Shown piece by piece: positions 25,191 through 35,300 of a DNA stretch of 64,000 bases. Below the pieces are notes generated by a model, which had not been told where the DNA came from, did not search any database, and saw only the letters and a list, made by a program, of their open reading frames with translations. Source of the stretch: UBA5614 sp963667535 (GTDB taxonomy: Bacteria; Cloacimonadota; Cloacimonadia; Cloacimonadales; Cloacimonadaceae); assembly GCA_963667535.2 (NCBI GenBank), contig CAXXDU010000002.1, positions 1,426,001 through 1,490,000 on the forward strand, written 5' to 3'. How positions within the stretch are numbered: the first letter of the stretch is position 1; each line of letters begins with the position of its first letter. Position numbers and translations under genes: made by a program.

Positions 25191-25796
25191 CTATTTTTTA
25201 TCTTCCGTTACTACATCAGGCTGAGGTTCAACAGCAGGCGCTGCGTCTGTCTTTTTGGAATGAATTGTAACCAACGCTTTTTCAGGGTGGTCTTTAACAA
25301 TCCAATTGCCTTTGGGTACCTGGTGTACATGTAAAGCTTCACCAACTATCAAATGACTGATATCTACTTCAATATCTTCAGGAATAGCATCTTCAACACA
25401 TTGAATGTGTAATACTCTGTGAACAACATCCATAAATCCACCTTCTTTTGTACCTTTGGGAGTACCGATGAATCTTAATGGAACATCCACATCTATCATC
25501 TGATGAGGAGGTATTACCATAAAATCAACATGTAATATCTCACGTGATACCGGATGCATTTGGCGTTCTTTCATAAGAGTATGGTATTCTTTACCGGCAA
25601 TTTGAACTTCATAAAATACGAGTTCATTGAAACTCTTTTTATAAAGCTTCATAAAGTCGGCTTTATCAAGAGTAATTCTAATTGGTTCTACACCAGGACC
25701 GTAGATTACAGCTGGTATGAATCCATCTTTGCGTAGCTTAGTAAGATCAGATTTACGCTCTGTCTTTCTCTGTGTCGCATCAATTTTGAATATCAT
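25191..25796 (-). CDS. rplY: 50S ribosomal protein L25, CTC-type
   Basis: 201 residues, the long general-stress (CTC/TL5) form: an N-terminal 5S-rRNA-binding domain (about 1-95, RKTERKSDLTKLRKDGFIPAVIYG and REILHVDFMVI) followed by the C-terminal CTC domain (VPLRFIGTPKGTKEGGFMD, DIEVDISHLIVGEALHV). The GGAGG site supports the start. The prs-rplY-pth order is a conserved one. Confidence 0.96.
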   Translation of the reverse strand: MIFKIDATQRKTERKSDLTKLRKDGFIPAVIYGPGVEPIRITLDKADFMKLYKKSFNELVFYEVQIAGKEYHTLMKERQMHPVSREILHVDFMVIPPHQMIDVDVPLRFIGTPKGTKEGGFMDVVHRVLHIQCVEDAIPEDIEVDISHLIVGEALHVHQVPKGNWIVKDHPEKALVTIHSKKTDAAPAVEPQPDVVTEDKK

Positions 25797-25818
25797 TTAT
25801 TCCTCCACATGTGCAATT

Positions 25819-26766
25819 CTATCTAAAAAGAATACTTATTGATTCTTCAATGTGTATTTTTTTTATAGCTATAGCTAACATTTCAGCTATAGACAACTGG
25901 ACTATTTTACTGCTTCTTTTCTTATCAGTATTTAAGGGAATTGAATTAGTTATAAAGAGTTTTTCGATGGTTGAATTCTCAATGTTCTCAATTGCATTAC
26001 CTGAAAGTACACCATGTACACATGCAGCATAAACCTTTTTTGCTCCTTGCTCTGTCAGTACCTTAGATACTTTAATCAGGCTACCACCGGTATCAATAAT
26101 ATCATCAAATAAAATGGCAACCTTGTCTTTAACATCTCCAATAATATTTAGAAGCTCTATTTGGTCATTGTTTCCACTGCGTCTTTTATCGCCTATTGCC
26201 AATCCGCATTTTAGCCTTTTGGCTAAACTTCGCGCCCTATTTGCTCCGCCTGAGTCCGGCGATACTACTACGAGGTCTTCAGTCTTCATTATACTCTTAA
26301 AGTATCTCTCAAATATGGGCGTTGAGTAAAGATGATCGACCGGAATATTGAAGAAGCCTTGAATCTGGTCAGCATGCAAATCAACGGTAATTACTCTATC
26401 TGCTCCTGCTACTGTAATAATATCAGCGACGAGTTTAGCTGTAATTGGAACACGCGGTTGGTCTTTTTTATCAGAGCGAGCATATCCAAAATATGGGATT
26501 ACGCAATTTATTCTTTGAGCGGATGCTCTTCTGAGGGCATCTATAATTATAAGCAGATCCATCAGGTTATCATTAACAGGATAACAGGTTGGTTGAATAA
26601 TAAACACATCAGACCCTCTGACATTGTCGTTAATTTTAACGAATGCTTCATCATTGGAGAATTTGAATAATTCAATATCTCCAAGAGGAATTCCGGCATA
26701 TCTTGCCACTTCCTCTGCCAAGGGTTTGTTTGCATTTCCTGTAATCAACTTAAGTTTTGAAAACAT
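25819..26766 (-). CDS. prs: Ribose-phosphate pyrophosphokinase (PRPP synthetase)
   Basis: Makes PRPP for nucleotide, His and Trp synthesis. 315 residues: DVFIIQPTCYPVNDNLMDLL, the metal/ATP flexible region PYFGYARSDKKDQPRVPIT, TVDLHADQIQGFFNIPVDHL, SPDSGGANRARSLAKRL and the PRPP-binding loop VAILFDDIIDTGGSL are all present. The start overlaps the 3' end of ispE by 22 bases, and a GGAG lies 12 bases upstream. Confidence 0.98.
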   Translation of the reverse strand: MFSKLKLITGNANKPLAEEVARYAGIPLGDIELFKFSNDEAFVKINDNVRGSDVFIIQPTCYPVNDNLMDLLIIIDALRRASAQRINCVIPYFGYARSDKKDQPRVPITAKLVADIITVAGADRVITVDLHADQIQGFFNIPVDHLYSTPIFERYFKSIMKTEDLVVVSPDSGGANRARSLAKRLKCGLAIGDKRRSGNNDQIELLNIIGDVKDKVAILFDDIIDTGGSLIKVSKVLTEQGAKKVYAACVHGVLSGNAIENIENSTIEKLFITNSIPLNTDKKRSSKIVQLSIAEMLAIAIKKIHIEESISILFR

Positions 26767-27575
26767 TCCTGATATTTACTCCGACTCAATGTCTTAACTG
26801 TGGCATTCCACATCTTTATTGACGTAAAATATTGTGCAGCTGAACTCTTCTGGCTTCTATGTTCAAACAGCCCTATACAAGTAGGTCCGCTACCGGACAT
26901 CATTACTTCACTGGCACCAAGTTCCTTTAGCGTATGCAAAACATCATTAACAGCAGCGTAACGATTTCTAATCCCATTTTCCAGGCTGTTATACCACCAT
27001 CCAGCGTGATTTTTGTTCGCATCATCAACATTTACTAACTGGTATGCTTCCCTACTTGAGATTGCAAGTCCAGGATTTACTAAAAGCATCTCTATTTCAG
27101 GTATATCTGGCAAGGGTGTAATTAGCTCACCCCTTGAGGTTCCTTTCGCAAAACCACCAGTTAAGAAGAAATTTATATCACTTCCATATTCTGCTGCAAT
27201 TGAGTGCATATAATTCTCTTCCAACTTTAAATCTAACAAAACGTTCAGAGCCATAATTGTAGTGGCTGCATTACTGCTACCACCTCCTAATCCTGCTGCA
27301 ACTGGTATACGTTTTCTCAAATATATTTTAATTCCTCGATTGACTTCAAAATCACTCAAAACCTTTTGGGCGATTTTGTAGACTAAATTGTTTACTGAAG
27401 CCAATTCAGGAATGTTAGACAAAATTTGGATTTCAGGCTTTTTTGTCAAAACAAATTTCAAGCTATCATGAAGATTGATAGTTGAAAACAACGTTTCAAT
27501 CTCATGATAGCCATCATTTCTCTTATTTATTACATTAAGAAATAGATTGATTTTTGCGTAAGAATTTATTAACAC
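26745..27575 (-). CDS. ispE: 4-diphosphocytidyl-2-C-methyl-D-erythritol kinase
   Basis: GHMP-family kinase of the non-mevalonate isoprenoid pathway. The family-like N-terminus (SYAKINLFLNVINKRNDGYHEIETLF, in pieces) begins just after a GTG at 27575, chosen as the start and giving 277 residues. The frame is open further upstream, but there it only reads an Ile-Thr repeat antiphase to the Tyr codons of the wzc-like gene. The ATP loop PVAAGLGGGSSNAATTI and C-terminal SGSGPTCIGLF are clear. It overlaps the upstream gene by about 41 bases; the ribosome-binding site is weak, and an ATG at 27608 is the alternative. Confidence 0.93.
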   Translation of the reverse strand: MLINSYAKINLFLNVINKRNDGYHEIETLFSTINLHDSLKFVLTKKPEIQILSNIPELASVNNLVYKIAQKVLSDFEVNRGIKIYLRKRIPVAAGLGGGSSNAATTIMALNVLLDLKLEENYMHSIAAEYGSDINFFLTGGFAKGTSRGELITPLPDIPEIEMLLVNPGLAISSREAYQLVNVDDANKNHAGWWYNSLENGIRNRYAAVNDVLHTLKELGASEVMMSGSGPTCIGLFEHRSQKSSAAQYFTSIKMWNATVKTLSRSKYQECFQNLS

Positions 27576-29826
27576 GTTTCTTTTGCTTTTGTGGAACCTC
27601 GTCACCATAATAGTAATAGTAATAGTAATAGTAATAGTAATAGTAGCTCTGCTTGCTATAATATTTTTGAGCATATATCCCATTTACTATAATACCGTCA
27701 ATTTTTCCATCAACATTTTCTATTAATTCTTTGGTTCTCTTTATAATTCCTTTTTCTGTATGGTCAATTCTTACTATCACAAATGTCATGTCGACCTTTT
27801 TGGTTAAAATCAATGCATCAGTGACTGCGATGATGGGGGGGGTATCAAACAAAATATAGTCGTAATTCTGTTTAAGTTCACTTATCATCTGATCCATTCT
27901 GGGTGAAGAAATCAATTCTGATGGGTTAGGTGGGACAAAACCGCTGGTGATGATATCCAAATTTAACATACCTGAGCGTTTTGTAATCATATCGAGCTGA
28001 ATATCTGGATCAATCAAGTAGTCGCTAGAACCATTTTCTTTATCAGTCCCAAATTTTGTGTGTATCATCGGTCTTCTCAGATCCAGATCAATTAAAACAA
28101 CCTTTGAATTCATCTGCGCAAGAGTAATCGCTAAATTGGCAACAGTGGTAGACTTTCCCTCTTTCGGACCGGATGACGTCACTAACATTGCAACTGTTTC
28201 TTTCGTTTTTTTGGAAAGTATGTTGGTTCTCAAAGTCCTATAGGATTCTGCAACAGGTGATTTAGGAGCATAATGGGAAACAAGTTGCATCATAACATAA
28301 TGCAGAGATTTGGTCAATTGTTCCCTGCTCTCTCCCTCAGATTGTTCTATCATTCGATTAAAATCTTCTATTCTGGACTCAGATTCCTGAATTATGGGTA
28401 TCGTCCCTACAATCGGGAGTTTAACGAAGTTCTCCATATCATCCAAAGTCCGTAACTTAGTATCCAAAGAATGAATCAGAAAAGCTGTACCAATACCTAA
28501 GAAAAGACCTATTACTACACCAACGATCATGTTATTGGGGATTTTGGGTTTTATCGGTCTGTTGGGTATTTCTGCTCTTTCAATAATTCTAATATTACCC
28601 ATTTTGGCTTGTTCAGCTACTTTCGCATCTTCATATTTTTCGACCATCATCGAATGAATTTTTTCATCAAGTGCCATATTTCTCATTAATCTTGCTAACT
28701 CAAGCTCATTATCAGGGAGAATGGCAATCCGTTGGTTGTACACATCATTCGTAGATTTTAATCCATCAGCTCTTGCATTTGCGATTTCTAGTTCAATCTG
28801 TGCAGTAATAATCTGGTTCAATAAACTCGAGCGTGTATGAATCGGATCAGTTTCTGAAGTAGAGTTAATCATTTTTCTGATTTCGATGTCCATCTTGGCT
28901 TTTGTATTCTCAATTTCTCTATTCAATGATACGATCTGTGGATGATTGATGGAATAATCATTCTTTGTAAGCAATTTAGTTATGGTGCTCTGAGTTTCTA
29001 CAATCTGTTTGCTTAGTTCATTAATATAAGGCGTTGAAAGAATATTATTTACGTTAGTTAATAGAGTATCTTGCTGTTGAAGTCTTTTGTTTAAAAAGTT
29101 AAGGGTTTTTTGTTTAATTATTGCTTCAGTCTTTGCTTCTTGATAGCTGGCCTCGAGATCAGATGATTTCGTTATCAATTGCCTGGTTTCTTCTGACAAT
29201 TCTGTTAAACCATTTTCAATTTTAAAAGCTCTTAAGTCCTCTTCGGATGTTTGTAATCTGCGAGAAATCGCATCCAATTGTGATTCGAGGAATTCTCTGA
29301 TATTAGTAAATTCCAGTCTGGCAAACTGAGTATTCTGTTGCTGTATTGCTTCAGCGATAGAATTTGCCGCTGCCATTGCTTCGAGAGGGTTTGATGTAGA
29401 GTAGCTGATAGTAAGAATATCTGTATCTCGTTTTGAATCTACTCTCATAGATGAACGCATATTTGCTACTGGGTTTGCAGAGTTTTTCAAAGGGAATGTA
29501 TCAGCATCCTTATATTTCTGCATTATTTGCCATGCTACTGCAACAACGGGAGTGCTCCTAATTAGCTCAATTTGATTATTAATGGTCGTCGGTCCAATGC
29601 CTGGTGATGTTAAAAACATTAATTCTGAGTTGCTTTTTGCATCCTCAAGCAGAACTTTTGCTGATGTTGAGTATACTTTCGGAGATTTTGCTGTGTATAG
29701 TATGGTCAAACCTAGAACTAAAACAAAAATAACGATTATTAAATATCTATATTGGTTGATAATTCTCAAGTAGTCGGATAGACGAAATTCTTGTTCTTTG
29801 CTTTCCAGTTGATCCTGATAATCCAT
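27535..29826 (-). CDS. Wzc/BY-kinase-like polysaccharide chain-length tyrosine kinase
   Basis: 763 residues. A cytoplasmic start and a first helix (about 28-50), then a Wzz-type periplasmic domain with a long coiled coil (about 165-400, ending near the GNVR-like PNRPIKPKIPNN). The second helix is at about 428-448. The cytoplasmic BY-kinase domain has Walker A SSGPKEGKST near 560, Walker A' VVLIDLDLRRP and Walker B YDYILFDTPPI. The tail carries 13 consecutive Tyr, the autophosphorylated cluster of this kinase class, though unusually uniform. It regulates export or length of a surface polysaccharide together with the adjacent SLBB protein. A run of eight G/C at 27835-27842 encodes Pro-Pro. Confidence 0.92.
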   Translation of the reverse strand: MDYQDQLESKEQEFRLSDYLRIINQYRYLIIVIFVLVLGLTILYTAKSPKVYSTSAKVLLEDAKSNSELMFLTSPGIGPTTINNQIELIRSTPVVAVAWQIMQKYKDADTFPLKNSANPVANMRSSMRVDSKRDTDILTISYSTSNPLEAMAAANSIAEAIQQQNTQFARLEFTNIREFLESQLDAISRRLQTSEEDLRAFKIENGLTELSEETRQLITKSSDLEASYQEAKTEAIIKQKTLNFLNKRLQQQDTLLTNVNNILSTPYINELSKQIVETQSTITKLLTKNDYSINHPQIVSLNREIENTKAKMDIEIRKMINSTSETDPIHTRSSLLNQIITAQIELEIANARADGLKSTNDVYNQRIAILPDNELELARLMRNMALDEKIHSMMVEKYEDAKVAEQAKMGNIRIIERAEIPNRPIKPKIPNNMIVGVVIGLFLGIGTAFLIHSLDTKLRTLDDMENFVKLPIVGTIPIIQESESRIEDFNRMIEQSEGESREQLTKSLHYVMMQLVSHYAPKSPVAESYRTLRTNILSKKTKETVAMLVTSSGPKEGKSTTVANLAITLAQMNSKVVLIDLDLRRPMIHTKFGTDKENGSSDYLIDPDIQLDMITKRSGMLNLDIITSGFVPPNPSELISSPRMDQMISELKQNYDYILFDTPPIIAVTDALILTKKVDMTFVIVRIDHTEKGIIKRTKELIENVDGKIDGIIVNGIYAQKYYSKQSYYYYYYYYYYYYYGDEVPQKQKKRVNKFLRKNQSIS
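27607..27645 (-). repeat. Microsatellite encoding 13 consecutive tyrosines
   Basis: Thirteen alternating TAC/TAT codons (6-bp period on most of the length) at the C-terminus of the wzc-like kinase. Slippage by whole codons would change the length of the phosphorylated tail. Confidence 0.97.
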
Positions 29827-29841
29827 ATTAATTCCCTGTTA

Positions 29842-30324
29842 CTATAAAGTAGATATTAAATTATACAGACTTAATGCTATAGCTGCTTTAGACAAAAAGT
29901 CGGTTAAGCGTGAGAATGCATAAAATATTGTTCCAGAAACAATAACAATATCGCCTGGTTGCATAATAGGTATCATTTTTTCATCACCAGTTTCCAAATA
30001 CTTTTTCATATTAATCCAGATAATGCGTTCACCATTAACAGTCGGTCTTACTATACGAATTTTTGATAGCTTAGCATCTTCTCTTGGACCTCCAGCTAAG
30101 GATAATAATGTAAGTAAATCAGTATCATCGGGAACTAAGTAAAGACCAGGTTTATATATTTGACCCCAAACATATGTATATATTTTTAATTTTGATTCAT
30201 TATTTCTTGAACCCTCGTAGGTGTAGGCGGATGCGTTATTAGTTGGAGTAAAATTCTCTTGATTTTGAGCAAATAAACCAATTATCAACATCGCAAACGC
30301 AAAAATCAGAAATCCCTTTTTCAC
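29842..30324 (-). CDS. SLBB-domain polysaccharide export protein (short Wza-like)
   Basis: 160 residues beginning at a GTG with an AGAGGA site. Signal peptide (FLIFAFAMLIIGLFA), then one SLBB domain (about 50-130): IYTYVWGQIYKPGLYLVPDDTDLLTLLSLAGG in pieces, then the PIMQPGDIVIVSG motif. The C-terminal helix could span the outer membrane. It lacks the Poly_export domain that full Wza proteins carry before SLBB, so it is a minimal form. It lies 15 bases upstream of the wzc-like gene and is probably its outer-membrane partner. Confidence 0.82.
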   Translation of the reverse strand: MKKGFLIFAFAMLIIGLFAQNQENFTPTNNASAYTYEGSRNNESKLKIYTYVWGQIYKPGLYLVPDDTDLLTLLSLAGGPREDAKLSKIRIVRPTVNGERIIWINMKKYLETGDEKMIPIMQPGDIVIVSGTIFYAFSRLTDFLSKAAIALSLYNLISTL

Positions 30325-30517
30325 ATGATCCTCTTTAAGTCTTTTTGTTAATTTATAGAAAAATGCATTTCAGTCAAGTACTTTCTACATTCCTATCTGT
30401 TATTATCAGATAAGTTATTGCATCATATATTGAATATAAAATTCTCACTCTATTAATCACTACTATCTAAAACAGATAGCGTTCCACGGGAGTTCAAGCT
30501 TTTTTTCTATACTTCTG

Positions 30518-31297
30518 TTATTTTGAAGACAAATAGGCAATACTCTCATTGGACTCAGAACCTATAAGCATATTGAGTTCACTATCCCAGTCAAAAGCAT
30601 CGACACGCCAATAAATCTTACCGGTATATTGTTGAGGCGGATTATTAGGCCAAACGACTTCAAAAAAGTCACCTTCAGTTGTTACCTGAATATCATTTTG
30701 CCATAAATAATCATGATTCTCGTTAAAAACCAGTAATCTGAATTTTGAGACAAAGCCACTTTTCTGCCATCCGAAAGCAACATTATTGGGGTTGACGTTA
30801 CTATTAATTTGTGGATATGTCAGAATCTGTTTACTCAGTAAACTATAGGATACAGTATCTGATAAAGCTGAGTTACCTGCATTATCAACAGCTTCAATAT
30901 AGTATGAGTATCTTATGTTTGTTTGTAATGCAGCATTGCTATCAATATAAAAGTCCTCTGATGGATTGTATTGAATTGAGTCAATTAACGCAGTTAAGTG
31001 AATTGGATCATTTGGACTATCGTCAAACCTGAATATTTTAATATAATCTAAATCGGTATCCAAAAGATGACTCCAGCTGATTCTTAACCAATCACCATCA
31101 GGAACAGCATCAATCCCATTATTCTCGTCGGTAGGGATAAGGTTTTGGTACGTTTCAATAGCCGGATCACCCAGATCACCAAGATGAGGGGTAAGGATGG
31201 GGGGGGCTGGCGGTGTTTTATCAACCGTAATTTTATCTTTTCCAGCACATGCGAATAGAAATATCATACATACAATTGAGAGGGGTATATAGCGCAT
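30518..31297 (-). CDS. Lipoprotein with fibronectin-type domain
   Basis: 259 residues from the ATG at 31297, placed 6 bases after an AAGGAG site (an ATG two codons upstream is too close). The lipobox LFAC is near residue 18, so the mature protein is lipid-anchored. Then comes a Pro-rich stretch and at least one fibronectin-type III-like domain (WLRISWSHLLDTDLDYIKIF, YSYYIEAVDNAGN), followed by a second beta domain ending in KIYWRVDAFDWDSEL. Eight consecutive G/C at 31199-31206 encode Ala-Pro-Pro. It follows porV by about 16 bases and may belong with that unit. Confidence 0.75.
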   Translation of the reverse strand: MRYIPLSIVCMIFLFACAGKDKITVDKTPPAPPILTPHLGDLGDPAIETYQNLIPTDENNGIDAVPDGDWLRISWSHLLDTDLDYIKIFRFDDSPNDPIHLTALIDSIQYNPSEDFYIDSNAALQTNIRYSYYIEAVDNAGNSALSDTVSYSLLSKQILTYPQINSNVNPNNVAFGWQKSGFVSKFRLLVFNENHDYLWQNDIQVTTEGDFFEVVWPNNPPQQYTGKIYWRVDAFDWDSELNMLIGSESNESIAYLSSK

Positions 31298-31313
31298 TTT
31301 CATCTCCTTAGAC

Positions 31314-32330
31314 TCAAAAATTGAATCTTAGACCCATTCGGTTTGATAACCCCAATGGATTAGTGACAACAGCATAATCAATGTTAATATTGTATAGTTT
31401 TACAGATGCTCCGGCAGAAATGTTTTCATTATAATAGCCAAATCTTAGGTTAGCTTTTGAATCATAGTTCCAATCCAGTCCAAAGTGATGAACCGATTCA
31501 TAAACATAATCGACATCATAAGCCAAGGTTAATGTTGAGTTTAAGCCAGAAATTGGTTGTTCAAGAGCAACCCCTACTTTCGTGTTAAACAAGATTTCAT
31601 CTTTATGGAAATTGTCTGATTCTCCCCATGTTATTTCTGTACCTGCTACATCCTGGAAGTTAGTAGCAAAGCTAATCTTACCTAATCCATCAAGATCAAA
31701 TAATGAAGCCATGTCTGTTTTTATCATATAAGAAAGATCAAATCCTGTTCCGTTGCCGATGTTGTCGCCAATTTGACGTTTGATATATTTAACATTTGCC
31801 CCTAAATAAGCGTCAACAGGGACTGCAAAAAAGAGCCAACCCATGTTGACATTGTAATGAAGATGCTTGCTAAAAGCAAACTGGAAGAGATCATCAGTAC
31901 TTTTAAAAGAGCCTTCAGGAGTGCCGGGCAGGTGATAAAGGCTATTATTTATTCTCTCATCAACATTGTGACCAATCAGCCACCTCTCATCAAAATACGG
32001 TATATTGTCTATGGTTAATCGTGTCAGGTTGAGTCCAATAGTTACCTCATTGGGTAACGGTTGACAGAATGATATATTATCATAAGCAGCAATACCTTTA
32101 TACAGAAAAGCGTGCATTATTGTTATTTCTGAATCTCTGATTTGGGCAATGCCAGAGGAATTCCAATATATTGCATTACCATCATTGGCAATAGCAGCAA
32201 AAGCCCCCCCCATTCCGAGTGGCTTCACTCCGGCTCCGATCATCATAAAATCACCTGCATATCTTCCGGCAAAGATGCTCGATACAGCAAGCAAACATAT
32301 CAGAATAGTTAGTAATCTAAAGAGTTTCAT
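31314..32330 (-). CDS. porV: PorV-like outer-membrane barrel (type IX secretion)
   Basis: 338 residues. Signal peptide, then the PorV/PorQ opening GAGVKPLGMGGAFAAIANDGNAIYWNSSG in pieces (MGGAFAAIANDG, AIYWNSSGIAQI), then alternating amphipathic strands to a C-terminal aromatic end (SNRMGLRFNF), as barrel proteins have. PorV shuttles type IX substrates from the translocon to the PorU sortase. Its position immediately after porU, with GAGG spacing of 8 bases across the porU stop, is the strongest support. G8 tract at 32204-32211 falls in the MGGAF motif. Confidence 0.82.
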   Translation of the reverse strand: MKLFRLLTILICLLAVSSIFAGRYAGDFMMIGAGVKPLGMGGAFAAIANDGNAIYWNSSGIAQIRDSEITIMHAFLYKGIAAYDNISFCQPLPNEVTIGLNLTRLTIDNIPYFDERWLIGHNVDERINNSLYHLPGTPEGSFKSTDDLFQFAFSKHLHYNVNMGWLFFAVPVDAYLGANVKYIKRQIGDNIGNGTGFDLSYMIKTDMASLFDLDGLGKISFATNFQDVAGTEITWGESDNFHKDEILFNTKVGVALEQPISGLNSTLTLAYDVDYVYESVHHFGLDWNYDSKANLRFGYYNENISAGASVKLYNINIDYAVVTNPLGLSNRMGLRFNF

Positions 32331-32336
32331 CTTTCC

Positions 32337-35300
32337 TCATTTCGCAATCGCAAGTTTTTGTGTTTTTTCAACTATCTTATTGCCTTTTTTAGCAATTATT
32401 TTGTAAAAATATACTCCATTTGCTAAAAGGAACCCTTGATCATCAGTACAATCCCAAGCATAAACTGTTCTTGGGAATTCATGATATCCCACACCATATG
32501 GGAGATTGTTAAATGTCTTAACTAACCTGCCAGATACAGTGAATATTTTAATTTTTACTTCATCTGCATCATCAGTTATCACATAGGTAAATCGAGTCCT
32601 TCCGGAATTTTTTGGATCTACAGTATTTCCCGTAACCGGATTGGGGTAATTAGCTATATTAACGACATCAAATGCATCATTAACAATAAATTGGATATCT
32701 CGTGTATTAAAATTGCCATTAACATCTTTGCAATCAACCACTAATGTGTAATATCCTTTCGGCAGATTCAACGGATACTTGATAGGTATCCGGTTGATAT
32801 CATCCTGATTAATTGTCTTGACCCACTGGTTTTCTGAAACTTCAGTTCCATCCAGGAATAATTTGATTGAATTGTCAAATACATCAATCCCATTGGCATC
32901 ACTTAAAATCAGCGAGATGGTTCCCTTTCCAGATATATAACCACCAACAGTAAACTCCTGATCCTGAACATTGATATCTATTGATGGTCTGGTTCTGTCC
33001 AGAGTTCTTAACAAAGTATAAATTCCTTGTTTGTTAACCTCAAAAACTACCTTATGAGCAATTGTCGAGATATTCCCCCCCTGAATTACCCACTTTCTGA
33101 AAGCAGGCTCCCAACGGAAGATTTTATATGAATTCTCATCTTCGTTATCCAGAGTTTCCTGATCTGAGGAACTATAATTGAAAGTAAGCTTAAGTTTCTT
33201 ACCACCTATAAAAACTCCGGTCGTGTCAACAATTCTACTGTCTAAAGTCTTTATCTCGTATGGTATAGATGGGATGCCTGATTTTAAAACAATGGGATAA
33301 ACATCAGGTTCATCAAGTGCACTTACAGAGGCTAGATCATTGATATAGAATAAGGAAGATTGATTTGGCGTTACCAGATTTGCAGGTATTTCACAAATCA
33401 GGTTACTATCAAGACTGGAAATCGAACCACCTGATGGAGTCAATGCGTGATAGTTCATGGGAACAGTAAGAGACACTGTGTTATTATTGTCCAAAATACT
33501 CCACTCCGGAAATATTCTGGGGATATTTACTTTAGCTTGCAAGATTACATTACTTGTTAAGAGAGTATCAATAATTATTGTTATTGAGCGTTGTTCATTT
33601 ACTGCTAGTGGTGCAAGCGCTATATTTTCCAGTAAGATTGATGGTTGTCCGGATAGAGATGCAAATAATTTAATATTAGTCGAGGGAGATTGAGAATTAC
33701 CAATATTTTTTACCTGTACTTTTACACCCAGGTTCTGATTTTGTGCAATAAATTGCATATCAGAAATAATCAATTCAGGTCCTGCTGTCGAAAAAGTATG
33801 AACAATAGATTCAATTATTGCGCTATTAGAATCAGTCGCTCTATACTTGAAATCAACCATTTTACCAATTGTTTGGGGCGGTAACCATGAATCTGTATAG
33901 TAAATTGTAGAATCGGTTGGTGATACACTCATAGGGAATTCTAGCCATATGGGGTGGGTCGTGGTAGAATCTGTTCTAATCCTGCACACAAGACTCCTAA
34001 TATTAACGATACCGAATACTTTAGCAGCAAATTTTACTGAATCACTCCATGTAGGTTGTTCCGGTATTGTGTTTGTGTGAGATACTAATCCTTTACCAAA
34101 TGAAACATCTTTTGCACCACAATATTCTCCCTGATCCGAAAAACCAGCAACATACACTTTTCTTTGATATGATTCCAGTAAGTTCCCAGGCATATTGAAG
34201 GAGTATTGGTATGCTCCTGAAATAACTGGCAAATCGTAGGGAGTATTAACAGAGATTTCAGTTGTTTTCATTACAAATGTTCTTGCTGCAATTACATTTT
34301 GTGGAAATGTAGCTGAGACTTTCAACGTGTCACCAACAGTATAAATCTCTTTATTTGAACTTACTGAAATATTTGTACTGGGCTTGATAACTTTAATATT
34401 AGCATCTCCTAATACTGCACACCCTTGAGTTAATGCTAGCTGTGCAGATGGAGATGAAGTTGTAACATAGAATTTTGCCTTTGTAAAATTCAAGGCATCA
34501 CCCAAACTTTCAAAGTTTTGGCCAAACAACCCCTCAGTTAACGCAAAAGCATAGTTTAGGTCATCATATAAGTAACCCAAGCCTGAAAAACCAATAGTAG
34601 CTATCGCTCCTTTTCCCGGTTGCAGAACTAATGCTTCGCTTATTGATGCAGCTCCGCCTGTGTCAAATGCTGAACAGTAACATGCCAGGCTGCTGACTAT
34701 GGGATAATTCTGATTATTCAAAGATGCAATATCAGAAATAACAAACAGATTATAATCTGACCAAACCCTTCCTCCTCCATGTCCCATAAATTGTAGAAAG
34801 ATTGTTCCCTCGTTAACCACATTTTTTAGGGTTGCAGTAACTCCATGAAAGTCTGGACTAACAGTTTGTGTTGTTGTGTATACTCTTGATGTACGATATG
34901 ATTCAGGGATTCCAAATGCTCGTACAGATTCTGATTGTCTTGAGAATACATCATTGCCGTCCCCTGCTTTACCTCCGGAAGCCAGAACAACATGTCCATG
35001 CCACAGATTATTAAAATTTGGCTGTGAATTGTAGTGTTCACTTTTTTGCGCAACCTGGATTATTTGCTCAGGTTTCCAAACATTTATTCTTGTAACAGAA
35101 ATGTCCGATATAGGGTCAGTACCTACTACGCAACCATACCAGTTATCACAGGAAGTAGCTCCATGTTTATATGTCCATAGTTTTTTTACAGGTACAATAT
35201 TGTACTTTTTTAATGCACTGTTATCTCTTTCATCATCAGTTCCATCTCCGAGGATGACCACGCTTTTAAGTTGTGGTTCTTGCCAGTTATTATAAGCAAA

